Source of the DNA: Desertivirga brevis
Lineage (GTDB): Bacteria; Bacteroidota; Bacteroidia; Sphingobacteriales; Sphingobacteriaceae
Direction of reading: 5' to 3'
Assembly: GCF_017355835.1 (NCBI RefSeq)
Contig: NZ_JAFEWF010000001.1
Location: 1,426,001 to 1,490,000, forward strand
Length of the DNA stretch: 64,000 nucleotides
Part shown: positions 8,604 through 17,093 of the stretch, in pieces
How the letters are laid out: each line of letters starts with the position of its first letter
Numbering within the stretch: the stretch's first letter is position 1
Translations under genes and position numbers: made by a program
The notes under the pieces: model-generated
The model's input: only the letters and a program-made list of their open reading frames with translations
Told to the model about the DNA's origin: nothing
Databases searched by the model: none

Positions 8604-9044
8604 ATGAAAGCTACAGTACTCTTTTGTATTTTATTAACCACCTCTGCCTTTAAAGCCTTTTGCCAGGAAGAAGATGCTATACTTGGCACCTGGATAAGTA
8701 TTCGGGAAACAGAAAAGATTGAGATATATAAAAAAGACAACAAGTACTTTGGAAAACTTATTTGGTTAAAAGATTCTGTAGACAAAGATCAAAAACCTCT
8801 GAAAGATACACATAATCATGATGCTTCCCTTAGGGGTCGGTCATTGATTGGCGTCGATATCCTTAATGATCTATCTTTTGCAAGAAAAAATATCTGGCGC
8901 GGAGGATCAGTTTATGACACAAAATCCGGAAGATCTTATAACTGCCAGGTAGCTCTGCCTGAACCTTCTAAACTCAATATTAGAAAATATTACGGATTGG
9001 CAATCATGGGACGAACAGAAGAATGGAAGCGTGTGTCTAACTGA
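8604..9044 (+). CDS. DUF2147 secreted protein
   Basis: 146 residues with a cleavable signal peptide (MKATVLFCILLTTSAFKAFCQ, cleavage after FCQ). The mature part is a DUF2147 domain: ILGTWISIRETEKIEIYKKDNKYFGKLIWL near the start, KGRSLIGVDILND-like core, GGSVYDTKSGRSYNCQV, and a C-terminal GLAIMGRTEEWKR that matches the LGxxxxWxR end of the family. The fold is lipocalin-like and the protein is periplasmic or outer-membrane associated; its function is not established. TACACTTG at 8590-8597 resembles a -7 box. The 3' end is only four bases from the convergent holA stop. Confidence 0.85.
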   Translation: MKATVLFCILLTTSAFKAFCQEEDAILGTWISIRETEKIEIYKKDNKYFGKLIWLKDSVDKDQKPLKDTHNHDASLRGRSLIGVDILNDLSFARKNIWRGGSVYDTKSGRSYNCQVALPEPSKLNIRKYYGLAIMGRTEEWKRVSN

Positions 9045-9048
9045 TAAT

Positions 9049-10080
9049 CTAGTGAATGATTCTAAAGACCAGCTCCTTTAATAACTCGCCATCTGCTGTA
9101 TTTCCGGTGGCGTCTACGCCTTTTGTTTTGAGATCGTATTCTCTTAAAAATCCTATTATTTCTATTACTTTCCAGACATTAAAACTCTTCCCCGCCGATT
9201 CGTAATCTTTTACGAAATACGGATTAACTCCCAATTCCTTCGCAAGATTAGAGGGTGTTTTATCTCCAATGTAATGATACTTCAGAATTTTAGTGAACCA
9301 ACTCTGAAGGGCACCCAGCACCATTTGAATAGGATTATTCTTTGGATTAGCAGCGAAATAATCAATTATTCGATTAGCTTTAAGAGGATCCTTTTTAGCA
9401 AGGGCATCTTGAAGCTCAAAAACATTATACTCTTTGCTAACGCCAATATTGTTTTGGACATCTTCGGCAGTTATCTCATGCCCCTTTTGGATATTCAACA
9501 TGAGCTTTTCCAGCTCATTGGATATTTTAGACAAATCGTTTCCGAGGTATTCTCCCAAAATAGATGCAGCCCTGGGCTGAATTCGATAGGCCTTTTCACG
9601 TACGAAATCTTCAATCCAACCTGGCACCTTATTATCGTAGATAGTGGCAGACTCGAAAACAAGACCATTTTTGTCCATTGCCTTAAAGGTCTTCTTTCGT
9701 TTATCGAACTTAGCATGTTTGTAACAAAAAACCAGGATTGTGGAAGGCACAGGCTTCTCAAGATAAGTCAATAAAGGATCGTTCCCTTTTTTATCGTCGT
9801 CACCATCTTTACCCCATTTAAGATCCTGCGCCTCTTTTACCATCACAAGCTGGTATTCGCTCATCATAGGAAAACGCTTTGCTGCATTAAGAACAGAGAT
9901 CATATCGGTATCTCTTCCATAGAGCACCGTTTGATTAAAGCCCTTCTCTGCATCCGACAGTAAGTTATTCTCAATATAATTACCAAAAAAGTCTATATAG
10001 TATGGCTCCTCTCCATGAAAGAGGTATACAGGTTTGAACTTCCGGGATTTAAGATCGTTTAAAAGAGCAGCAGCAGTCAT
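9049..10080 (-). CDS. holA: DNA polymerase III subunit delta
   Basis: A 343-residue clamp-loader delta subunit. It starts with the family pattern LKSRKFKPVYLFHGEEPYYIDFFGNYIEN, where HolA has LLxGxExYLI, and continues with VLNAAKRFPMMSEYQLVMVKEAQDL. The middle has KVPGWIEDFV and LGNDLSKISNELEKLML (the L..D...I..EL.KL motif of delta). The C-terminal collar domain contains ALQSWFTKILKYHYI. Delta opens the beta sliding clamp on DNA together with tau/gamma and delta prime. The gene stands alone, convergent with the DUF2147 gene and divergent from the repeat protein at 10220. Confidence 0.9.
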   Translation of the reverse strand: MTAAALLNDLKSRKFKPVYLFHGEEPYYIDFFGNYIENNLLSDAEKGFNQTVLYGRDTDMISVLNAAKRFPMMSEYQLVMVKEAQDLKWGKDGDDDKKGNDPLLTYLEKPVPSTILVFCYKHAKFDKRKKTFKAMDKNGLVFESATIYDNKVPGWIEDFVREKAYRIQPRAASILGEYLGNDLSKISNELEKLMLNIQKGHEITAEDVQNNIGVSKEYNVFELQDALAKKDPLKANRIIDYFAANPKNNPIQMVLGALQSWFTKILKYHYIGDKTPSNLAKELGVNPYFVKDYESAGKSFNVWKVIEIIGFLREYDLKTKGVDATGNTADGELLKELVFRIIH

Positions 10081-10170
10081 ATCTTAATTCAAACTTAGAT
10101 AAAAATTCAGGCAGTTTTTTAAGTGTTGAAATTTTGCCTTATAAAGACAGCTAATTTTTTTTTTCGAAGA

Positions 10171-10201
10171 CGTAGGGGTAAGCTTTTCTTTCGGTGTCAC
10201 A
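10171..10201 (+). promoter_or_regulatory. Bipartite element CGTAGGGGTAA-N11-GGTGTCACA, putative ECF promoter
   Basis: CGTAGGGGTAA (10171-10181), 11 bases, then GGTGTCACA (10193-10201). The same two boxes with the same 11-base spacer occur at 27488-27518, while the spacer and flanks differ. The layout is like an ECF-sigma -35/-10 pair with a GTC-type -10. The ATG of the repeat protein lies 18 bases downstream. Recognition by the sigma factor at 12186 is inferred from proximity. Confidence 0.6.
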
Positions 10202-10219
10202 TCTACAAATATCGAAGAA

Positions 10220-11416
10220 ATGAGACTTACTACTAAAACCAAACATAACCTGCTGACAGCTATAGCTGGTTTTACAATTCAAGCCTTCACGGCTTTCTCG
10301 GGAAATGCTCAAACAACAGACCGTGTACATCTTGGGGTGATATATCCGATCAGTACTCATGGAAGTCACGCTCCCCTGGATACTAACGATTTTTCCTTTC
10401 ATCTTCTTGCAGGTTTTTCTGCAGCAGAAAAAGGTTTGGCATTTGCCGGACTTTCAAACGTTGTTCGCAATGATGTTAAAGGCTTAGCAGTAGCTGGGTT
10501 CTCCAACCACTTGGGCACACGGTCTGATGGTTTGCTAATTGCTGGTTTCGCTAACACGTATGGTAGTGCAAAAGGGATGCAGTTTGCTGGTTTTGCGAAC
10601 ATAGCAGCGAAAGAAGTTGAAGGTGGGCAGTACGCTGGATTCATCAATACATGCGGAGATATGAAAGGGATCCAGGCTGCTGGCTTTATTAATGTAGCCC
10701 GCGAAGTTACAGGAATCCAGCTCGCAGGTTATTTAAATACAGCAAAACAAGTTAGAGGTTCACAATTTGCCGGGTTCGGCAACGTAAGTGCAGAAAACGT
10801 AACCGGGAGCCAGCTTTCAGGCTTCTTCAATCATGGAAAAGATATCTCTGGCTCCCAGGTTTCCGGTTTTATCAATATTGCTAGAAAGGTAAGGGGAGCG
10901 CAAATAGCTGGATTTATCAACATAGCTGACAGCAGCGATTGTCCAGTGGGAATCATCAATTTAATACGTAACGGTGAAAAATCTATCGGTGTTAGTACTG
11001 ATGAAACAGAAACCACTCTTCTTTCTTTTCGTTCCGGCGGAAGGGTCCTCTATGGTATTATTGGAGGAGGGTTCAACTGGAAAACAAATAAGGACGACTA
11101 TGCCCTCGAGGCAGGTTTAGGAGCTCATTTTTTTCAATCCAGAATATTCAGACTAAATACCGAATTAGCTTCCACGTATGTAGGGAGGTTTGATTACGAA
11201 GAGTATTTCAAGACTTCGCTACGAGTCATGCCAGCGATCCTTATCGGGAAACACCTGGAGCTAAACGGGGGACCATCTCTGAACTTCATAAATACAAATA
11301 CAGAAGAGGGAAAAACATTGGTAAAGCACTACTTCCATGAACACCAGAACCGCTGGGATGACAATTTTCAGGCATGGTACATCGGTTTCAAAGCAGGTTT
11401 AAACTTTAAATTTTAA
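10220..11416 (+). CDS. Secreted surface-repeat protein (GxQxAGFxN repeats)
   Basis: 398 residues with a signal peptide ending near SGNAQ. From about residue 55 to 255 it is built of 15-16-residue units of the form GxQxAGFxN...V, for example GIQAAGFINVAREVT and GSQFAGFGNVSAENV; about ten copies are visible, the first ones more diverged. The pattern resembles the LA_2272-type surface repeats of Leptospira and would give stacked beta strands. The C-terminal 130 residues (LLSFRSGGRVLYGIIGGGF to WYIGFKAGLNFKF) read as alternating beta strands ending in aromatic-x-aromatic, consistent with outer-membrane insertion. The same two-part architecture recurs in the protein at 13714. Function unknown. Confidence 0.8.
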   Translation: MRLTTKTKHNLLTAIAGFTIQAFTAFSGNAQTTDRVHLGVIYPISTHGSHAPLDTNDFSFHLLAGFSAAEKGLAFAGLSNVVRNDVKGLAVAGFSNHLGTRSDGLLIAGFANTYGSAKGMQFAGFANIAAKEVEGGQYAGFINTCGDMKGIQAAGFINVAREVTGIQLAGYLNTAKQVRGSQFAGFGNVSAENVTGSQLSGFFNHGKDISGSQVSGFINIARKVRGAQIAGFINIADSSDCPVGIINLIRNGEKSIGVSTDETETTLLSFRSGGRVLYGIIGGGFNWKTNKDDYALEAGLGAHFFQSRIFRLNTELASTYVGRFDYEEYFKTSLRVMPAILIGKHLELNGGPSLNFINTNTEEGKTLVKHYFHEHQNRWDDNFQAWYIGFKAGLNFKF

Positions 11417-11429
11417 TATATATACAAAC

Positions 11430-12083
11430 ATGAAAACAACAACTATTCTAGCATTTATACTAGTTCTATTTAGCTCTTGCTTAAAAGACAGAATTGAGGC
11501 AAACGGACATATCGTTAATGAAACACGCAACTTAAGAGATTTCAACACTATAAATTTAAGTGGATCAAAGCATGTAACCGTTGAATATGGAGATGAATAC
11601 AAGGTAGAATTACGAGGATCATCCAATCTGATATCAAAATATAAAACAACTGTGAGAGGCAATTCCCTTACCCTCGGTTACGAGACCCGTAGCAACATTA
11701 TTGACGATGATATAAGAGTACATATCGTAACACCAGAAATTGAGGAATTAAATCTAAGTGGTAGCGGGAAGTTCTCTATCTCGGATTTTACAGAATCAGA
11801 CCGTCTTAGAATAAGGATCAGTGGATCGGGAAAAGTTAAAATTGAAGATAGTTTTGAGGTAGACAAAGCAGATATACACATTTCGGGATCAGGAGAGGCG
11901 GACCTGCACCACTTAGAAGCCAGGGATGCTGACGTTGATATTTCCGGAAGTGGTGAAGCATGGCTCGGTATTTCAGACTTTTTAAAAGCCAGGATAAGTG
12001 GAAGCGGGAAAGTTTACTATTGGGGTAACCCGAGCGTGGATAGCCGCATCAGTGGAAGCGGAAAGGTGATTAGGAAACAGTAG
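11430..12083 (+). CDS. Head-GIN domain (DUF2807) lipoprotein
   Basis: 217 residues. The N-terminus MKTTTILAFILVLFSSCLKD has a lipobox (LFSSC), so the protein is a lipoprotein. The rest is a DUF2807 (head GIN) beta-helix made of ISGSGKV/ISGSGEA repeats, preceded by the usual RNLRDFNTINLSGSKHVTVEYGDEYKVELRG entry segment. Such proteins are annotated as putative auto-transporter adhesins, but no transport activity is proven. The gene begins 13 bases after the repeat protein stop, so the two are almost certainly one operon behind the 10171 element. Confidence 0.88.
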   Translation: MKTTTILAFILVLFSSCLKDRIEANGHIVNETRNLRDFNTINLSGSKHVTVEYGDEYKVELRGSSNLISKYKTTVRGNSLTLGYETRSNIIDDDIRVHIVTPEIEELNLSGSGKFSISDFTESDRLRIRISGSGKVKIEDSFEVDKADIHISGSGEADLHHLEARDADVDISGSGEAWLGISDFLKARISGSGKVYYWGNPSVDSRISGSGKVIRKQ

Positions 12084-12161
12084 AAGCTTTTTCTCAAAAA
12101 CAAACCCGAAGGGTTGGAATAACAGTTTAAAAAATTGGATATAGAAGGCAAAAATTTTATA

Positions 12162-12169
12162 TAAGTTTG
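12162..12169 (+). promoter_or_regulatory. -7 box TAAGTTTG before the ECF sigma gene
   Basis: TAAGTTTG fits TAnnTTTG exactly and ends 16 bases before the GTG start at 12186. A TTG at 12135-12137 is a weak -33 at a long distance. It suggests that the sigma gene is made by the primary sigma factor. Confidence 0.4.
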
Positions 12170-12185
12170 AAGCAGATTTAAACAA

Positions 12186-12761
12186 GTGGAATCTAATACT
12201 GCTTCTCTTTCGGCTAATGTTTTTTATAACGACCATGCCTTTGAACGCATGTTCAAAGAGCACTACAAGGCCTTGCATGCATACGCGAACGTTATGCTGC
12301 GAGATGAGGACCTGGCGGAAGAGATTGTGCAGAACGTTTTTCTTAAATTGTGGGAACGAAGAGAAGGACTGAATGTGGAGATATCGGTGAAAGCTTATCT
12401 GTACAAAATGATTCACAACGCTTGTTTAAATTACTTCAAGCATAATAAAACCAAAGCCAAGTATGAAGACTACGCGGTACATTCTATGGCAGGAGAAAGT
12501 AATAAAGCCTCTCAAAGACTTGAACTGAAAGAGCTTGAACAGAAGATCGGAGAAGCCCTCAATGAACTTCCACAGCAGTGCAGGGTAATTTTTCAGATGA
12601 GCAGGTTTGAGGAACTGAAGTATAAGGAGATTGCTGATCAGCTGGGACTGTCTATTAAAACGGTAGAAAACCAAATGGGTAAAGCCCTCAAAATTATGCG
12701 TACTAAACTTGTCGATTTTTTACCATTACTATTACTTTGGCTATTTAACAGACTTTTGTAA
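12186..12761 (+). CDS. ECF RNA polymerase sigma factor
   Basis: 191 residues from a GTG start. Region 2 is AFERMFKEHYKALHAYANVMLRDEDLAEEIVQNVFLKLWERRE (core binding and -10 recognition), and region 4 is ELPQQCRVIFQMSRFEELKYKEIADQLGLSIKTVENQMGKALKIM with the helix-turn-helix that reads the -35. This is the FecI-like expansion family common in Bacteroidetes. It ends with a hydrophobic tail DFLPLLLLWLFNRLL, unusual for a soluble sigma factor but seen in this family. The anti-sigma gene starts 3 bases after its stop. It probably drives the 10171 and 27488 elements. The GTG is the only start that keeps a normal region 2; an ATG at 12249 would clip it. Confidence 0.88.
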   Translation: MESNTASLSANVFYNDHAFERMFKEHYKALHAYANVMLRDEDLAEEIVQNVFLKLWERREGLNVEISVKAYLYKMIHNACLNYFKHNKTKAKYEDYAVHSMAGESNKASQRLELKELEQKIGEALNELPQQCRVIFQMSRFEELKYKEIADQLGLSIKTVENQMGKALKIMRTKLVDFLPLLLLWLFNRLL

Positions 12762-12764
12762 GCG

Positions 12765-13712
12765 ATGACAGATGAGCTATTGGTAAAATTCCTTTTAAAG
12801 GAGACGAGCCCCGAAGAGGACCGCCAGGTAAAAGACTGGATTGCGGCCGATCCTGCACATCAGAAGCAGTTTTCGGACATCTCTCTTATCTGGAGCACCA
12901 GCAAAAATCTCGAATCGAAAAGCACTGTAGATGAAAACGCAGCCTGGGAAAGGTTCAAACAAAGGGCAGGAGAGAGAAAAACCGCACCAGAAACGGTCAT
13001 CAGGCCTATTAAAAGGGACTTCAACTGGCTGAAAGTAGCAGCTACTATTGTATTGGTATCATTGATCGGATTACTTCTGTTCCGAAAGTCGGAAACTCAG
13101 TTCACCGCAAGTAATAAGGTGATCACAGAAACTTTACCTGATGGATCAGTGATCACCTTAAATAAAAACTCTTCTTTAACTTACTCGAGCTCTTTACTTG
13201 GAAAAAAACGACAAGTGGATCTTGCAAAAGGAGAGGTATTCTTTAAAGTTAAACCAGACAAAGCTAAGCCGTTTGTAATATCAAGTGGCGCAGTACTGGT
13301 AGAGGTTGTTGGCACTTCCTTCAACGTTAAACATAAAGGGACAGCAACAGAAGTGATCGTTGAGACTGGTATTGTTAAAGTTAGTGAAGGTTCTGAAACT
13401 GTAATATTGCATGCCGGGGAGAAGGTGTTTGTGGATAGTCAGCAAAAACTGCGTGTGGAGAAAAGTACAGATCAATTGCATAACTATTACCGAAGCAAAA
13501 TTTTTGTTGCTAGCAATACTCCTTTGTGGCGCGTGATTGAAATAATGAATGAGGCTTATCAAGCTCAAATTGTAATCGAAAACCCGGAACTACGTAACCT
13601 AACGCTTACTACCACCTTCAAAAATGAGTCTCTAGGTGAAATTTTAAAAGTGATTAGTGAAACATTTAATATTTCTGTTACTCAAAAGGATAATCAGATC
13701 ATCCTTAAATAA
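12765..13712 (+). CDS. FecR-like anti-sigma factor
   Basis: 315 residues in the usual order: a cytosolic anti-sigma part (MTDELLVKFLLKETSPEEDRQVKDWIAADPAHQKQF) that binds the sigma factor, one membrane helix (about 90-106, WLKVAATIVLVSLIGLLLF), a periplasmic FecR domain (TLPDGSVITLNKNSSLTYSSSL...VEVVGTSFNVKHKG) and a C-terminal DUF4974 (PLWRVIEIMNEAYQAQIVIEN...NISVTQKDNQIILK). DUF4974 is similar to the STN fold and is where the outer-membrane transducer signals. The gene follows the sigma factor by 3 bases and is followed after one base by the STN protein, so the three form one unit. Confidence 0.9.
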   Translation: MTDELLVKFLLKETSPEEDRQVKDWIAADPAHQKQFSDISLIWSTSKNLESKSTVDENAAWERFKQRAGERKTAPETVIRPIKRDFNWLKVAATIVLVSLIGLLLFRKSETQFTASNKVITETLPDGSVITLNKNSSLTYSSSLLGKKRQVDLAKGEVFFKVKPDKAKPFVISSGAVLVEVVGTSFNVKHKGTATEVIVETGIVKVSEGSETVILHAGEKVFVDSQQKLRVEKSTDQLHNYYRSKIFVASNTPLWRVIEIMNEAYQAQIVIENPELRNLTLTTTFKNESLGEILKVISETFNISVTQKDNQIILK

Positions 13713-13713
13713 T

Positions 13714-15585
13714 ATGTACCGCCTTACCATTTTCGTATTTCTGCTTCTCTCATTTAAAATACACGCTCAGTCTCCAGCAGGATTCAAGAACCATTTAAAT
13801 AGGAATATTTCCGTAAGGTTTATTAATCAACCGCTTACCCAGGTACTGGACAAGATCAGTAAAGAGGGAAATTTTTATTTTTCATACAGTGGAAGCACTT
13901 TTCATTCTGACAGCCTTGTTACGGTAAACGTTCAAAATAAAACCATCAGAAACGTTCTTGATATTCTATTCCAAGGCGATGTGGATTATAAAGAGAGCGG
14001 CAATTACATTATTCTTCGTACCGCTATTTACCGGTTCAACATAGAAGCCGGCGACATACGTACTGAAAAAAACAGTTACGAAATAGAGGGGTACGTATAC
14101 AATCAGAGGACAGGCGAAGGAGTTAGAAATGCGAGCGTTTATGAAAGGAAACTATTAAAATCAACACTTACTGATAGTAAAGGGTATTTCAAGCTGAAGT
14201 TTAAAGGAGATCACAAAGGACTTATAATTTCGGTCAGTAAAGAAGACTTTAGGGACACGAGCATCCAATTCCTTGCCGGCATTACTATTACGGGACAGGG
14301 TTATGCAGTAGGTTCAGGAGGAGAAGGAGCATTTTCTAACCGGATAGAACGATATGGGCTTGGCAGGTGGCTGGTATCCTCAAAACAGCGTATTCAAAGT
14401 TTAAATATTCCTTCCTTTATTGCTCAAAGTCCATTTCAGGCATCCCTGCTCCCTGGCCTAAGCTCCCATGGAATGTTAAGCTCTCAGATCGTGAATAAAG
14501 GTTCCTTAAATGTTATCGGTGGGTATACGGCTGGAATAGATGGTGCTGAAGTAGCGGGCATATTTAATATCAGTAAACAAGATGCAAAGAAGTTCCAGGC
14601 TGCTGGCGTAATGAATATTGTCGGCGGACAGGTTGAAGGATTCCAAGCGGCGGGAGTTTTCAATGTTGTTCTGGATAGTGTTGTGGGGGGCCAGTTTGCA
14701 GGCGTCTTCAACAATGTTGAGAAAGATGTGCATGGCCTTCAAGCAGCCGGGGTTGTTAACAGAGCACACGGTAAATTTATAGGCGGACAATTTGGAGGGG
14801 TAGCTAACCTTACGGAGGGGACCTTCTCAGGAATGCAGGCTGCCGGTGTCTTAAATGTTACAGGAAGTGACATCAGGGGTTCCCAATATGCGGGTGTTAC
14901 AAATGTAAGCTTTGGAAAACTAAAAGGAGTTCAGGGAGCTGGAGTTTTAAACATTAATTGGAAGTCGGTTGAAGGAACCCAGGTAGCGGGAGTACTTAAT
15001 ATAGCCGGAAACCGGTTAAAAGGTGTACAGGTGGCCGGAATAGTGAACTTTGCAAAGAAGATGAATGGAACACAGATAGGACTTGTGAATGTGGCAGATA
15101 CCTCGTCTGGCTACTCGATCGGACTATTAAATCTGGTTAGAAAGGGTTATCATAAAATAACTATCACCAGCAATGATGTTATGAAAGGAAATATCAGTTT
15201 CAAAACAGGAAACAACAAGCTATATACAATGATCACTGGCGGCATTTTGAAAGATAATTCATCCGATGTTTATTCCGCTGGATTAGGTATAGGTCACGAC
15301 TTTACCTTTAATAATAAATTATCGCTAGCGTTGGAAACAAGTTCACAGTATATTTTCTTTAAGAATAGCAGCTTCAATACACTTTCCAGACTTCAAACTA
15401 ACATTCAGTATCAAATTATAAAAGGACTTACAGTTTTTGCTGGTCCTGGGTTTTCCGTCTATAATAACGATAGTTCTGAGCCTGATGCCTATCAAAAGAG
15501 TTTTATTCCTCATCGTGCAAAGAACCTTTTCAATGGAGATCGGATGGGGTGGTTGGGATGGCAGGCCGGAATTACATTAATGTAG
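13714..15585 (+). CDS. STN-domain surface-repeat protein, putative signal transducer
   Basis: I place the start at ATG 13714 because it opens a signal peptide (MYRLTIFVFLLLSFKIHAQ), giving 623 residues; an in-frame GTG at 13657 lies inside fecR. Order: STN domain (about 30-105, ISVRFINQPLTQVLDKISKEG to NYIILR), a CarboxypepD_reg-like beta sandwich (about 123-190, EGYVYNQRTGEGVRNASVYE), a linker, then about eleven 16-residue repeats (GFQAAGVFNVV, GSQYAGVTNVS, GVQVAGIVNFA) and a beta-rich C-terminus homologous to that of the protein at 10220. There is no TonB plug or 22-strand barrel. It sits where FecA-type receptors sit in FecIR operons, so it is probably the sensor for the FecR at 12765. Confidence 0.8.
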   Translation: MYRLTIFVFLLLSFKIHAQSPAGFKNHLNRNISVRFINQPLTQVLDKISKEGNFYFSYSGSTFHSDSLVTVNVQNKTIRNVLDILFQGDVDYKESGNYIILRTAIYRFNIEAGDIRTEKNSYEIEGYVYNQRTGEGVRNASVYERKLLKSTLTDSKGYFKLKFKGDHKGLIISVSKEDFRDTSIQFLAGITITGQGYAVGSGGEGAFSNRIERYGLGRWLVSSKQRIQSLNIPSFIAQSPFQASLLPGLSSHGMLSSQIVNKGSLNVIGGYTAGIDGAEVAGIFNISKQDAKKFQAAGVMNIVGGQVEGFQAAGVFNVVLDSVVGGQFAGVFNNVEKDVHGLQAAGVVNRAHGKFIGGQFGGVANLTEGTFSGMQAAGVLNVTGSDIRGSQYAGVTNVSFGKLKGVQGAGVLNINWKSVEGTQVAGVLNIAGNRLKGVQVAGIVNFAKKMNGTQIGLVNVADTSSGYSIGLLNLVRKGYHKITITSNDVMKGNISFKTGNNKLYTMITGGILKDNSSDVYSAGLGIGHDFTFNNKLSLALETSSQYIFFKNSSFNTLSRLQTNIQYQIIKGLTVFAGPGFSVYNNDSSEPDAYQKSFIPHRAKNLFNGDRMGWLGWQAGITLM

Positions 15586-15633
15586 AGTTTCTAGAAAATT
15601 TTTAACCTTTCTGTTTTAAGCTTATTTTGCGGG

Positions 15634-16683
15634 ATGAAACACCTAACTAACCTCTATATTCAAGTTTTCATCTTTCTTTTTCTTGCTCCTGCTTTCATTT
15701 ATGAGACTTCTGCCCAAGCTATTAAAAAAGGCAGGGTTGAGCGGGTTATTTTCCACTCAAAATCACTGGAAGCTAATCTGGCAGGAGATACGCCAGATCG
15801 AGACGTTTCTGTTTACCTGCCGCCAAGTTATTTCAATAATCCCAAAAAACGTTATCCCGTGGTTTATTACCTTCATGGCTTTTCCGACGATGACGCGAAA
15901 TGGTATGGGATGAAAAAACACTGGATAAATTTACCTGCCATCCTTGATTCGGTATACGCTAAAGGGAAATTACAAGAGTGTATATTCGTTACACCTAATG
16001 GCTATACGAAATTTGCAGGGAGTTTCTATTCCAATTCTGTTACTACCGGAAACTGGGAAGAATTTATCGCTAAAGAACTAGTTAGCTACATAGATGGAAG
16101 GTTTAGGACAATACCCCGGTCTTCAGCCCGCGGACTCGCAGGACATTCTATGGGAGGCTACGGTACAATGCGTATTGGAGAGAAAAATCCAGACGTTTTT
16201 GCCGCCATCTATCTTTTAAGTCCGGCAATTTTTATTCCTGGAACTACTCCATCTATTACTAGGCAAGAAATAGATAACATAAAAACCTTTGATGATCTGC
16301 AGAAGGCAAACTTTTGGACTAAAGCAGCCTTTTCGCTTGCAGCAGCTTGGTCTCCGAACCCGAACAATCCTCCATTCTATTTGGATCTGCCAGGAACAGA
16401 GAAGGCAGATGTTATTCCTGTTAATGCAAAGTGGACAGCAAATCTACCGCTAGCCTCACTTGATCAATTTGTTGGCAATTTGAAGCAACTTAAAGGAATT
16501 GCTTTTGATGCAGGAGACAGGGATGTGAACTTTGCCGCGGCAATACGAATTTTAGATAAAGAACTGAACGCCTATAAAATCAAGCACGATTTTGAGATCT
16601 ATAAGGGAGATCATACTAATAAGATCCATTTAAGAATAAGCGATAAAGTACTACCCTTCTTCTCACAAACTTTGAAGCCCTAA
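15634..16683 (+). CDS. Secreted esterase D-type alpha/beta hydrolase
   Basis: 349 residues with a signal peptide ending YETSAQA. The body is a putative esterase (PF00756) as in esterase D and feruloyl-esterase-like enzymes: DVSVYLPPSYF, PVVYYLHGFSDDDAKW with the oxyanion strand, the nucleophile elbow GLAGHSMGGYGTM with catalytic Ser, and a late HDFEIYKGDHTNKI holding the catalytic His. It cleaves carboxyl esters in the periplasm or outside; the acyl group is unknown. Near-consensus TTATTTTG just before the ATG suggests its own promoter, so it may not belong to the sigma operon. A clear terminator follows. Confidence 0.85.
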   Translation: MKHLTNLYIQVFIFLFLAPAFIYETSAQAIKKGRVERVIFHSKSLEANLAGDTPDRDVSVYLPPSYFNNPKKRYPVVYYLHGFSDDDAKWYGMKKHWINLPAILDSVYAKGKLQECIFVTPNGYTKFAGSFYSNSVTTGNWEEFIAKELVSYIDGRFRTIPRSSARGLAGHSMGGYGTMRIGEKNPDVFAAIYLLSPAIFIPGTTPSITRQEIDNIKTFDDLQKANFWTKAAFSLAAAWSPNPNNPPFYLDLPGTEKADVIPVNAKWTANLPLASLDQFVGNLKQLKGIAFDAGDRDVNFAAAIRILDKELNAYKIKHDFEIYKGDHTNKIHLRISDKVLPFFSQTLKP

Positions 16684-16708
16684 AAGAGTGAAGTCCTGGA
16701 GAAAAAAG

Positions 16709-16741
16709 AAAGCACCGTTTTCCGGTGCTTTAATCTTTTGA
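16709..16741 (+). terminator. Terminator after the esterase
   Basis: AAAGCACCG (16709-16717) pairs with CGGTGCTTT (16723-16731), loop TTTTC, followed by TAATCTTTT. It is a good intrinsic terminator about 25 bases after the stop. Confidence 0.9.
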
Positions 16742-17093
16742 AAAAGTGTGTAGATATATATTGAACAGTAGTTGATAGTTAATATCTCAACTATGCTGTT
16801 GATTGCGATGTTAACATGGTTCTTTATACAGAAAACGTGCCAATTTATCTTGTTAGAGGATTCTTTATAAGATGATGTTTTCTTTGTCATAACATCTCCA
16901 TGGTTGATTTCCCTCCTATCTATTTACCTAAGTCGGAGTTTATTATACTTTATAGCTTTTCGCCTTATACCAGTGCCATCTATTCCTGCACAAATTTTTG
17001 AAATTTGAAGCATTTTAAACAACAAGAATCGATTAATGTCTGTTCAGTTTGCAGGTTCTCTGATAAACAGATGTTCCAATTTCAATAAAAATC
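16742..17093. other. Intergenic gap without a gene
   Basis: About 350 bases between the esterase terminator and the LLM oxidoreductase. A 75-codon leftward ORF (16663-16890) crosses the terminator and has no coding look; I reject it. I see no clear promoter box or RNA gene. Confidence 0.4.

Noticed and set aside
9274..9774. 166-codon ORF inside holA on the other strand
   Set aside because: It is a shadow of holA, whose conserved motifs run through the whole region.
12103..12115. AACCC GAA GGGTT mini-hairpin after the head-GIN gene
   Set aside because: Only five base pairs and no T-run; too weak for a terminator.
16663..16890. 75-codon leftward ORF after the esterase
   Set aside because: It crosses the esterase terminator, has no recognisable domain and a poor, asparagine/isoleucine-rich composition.
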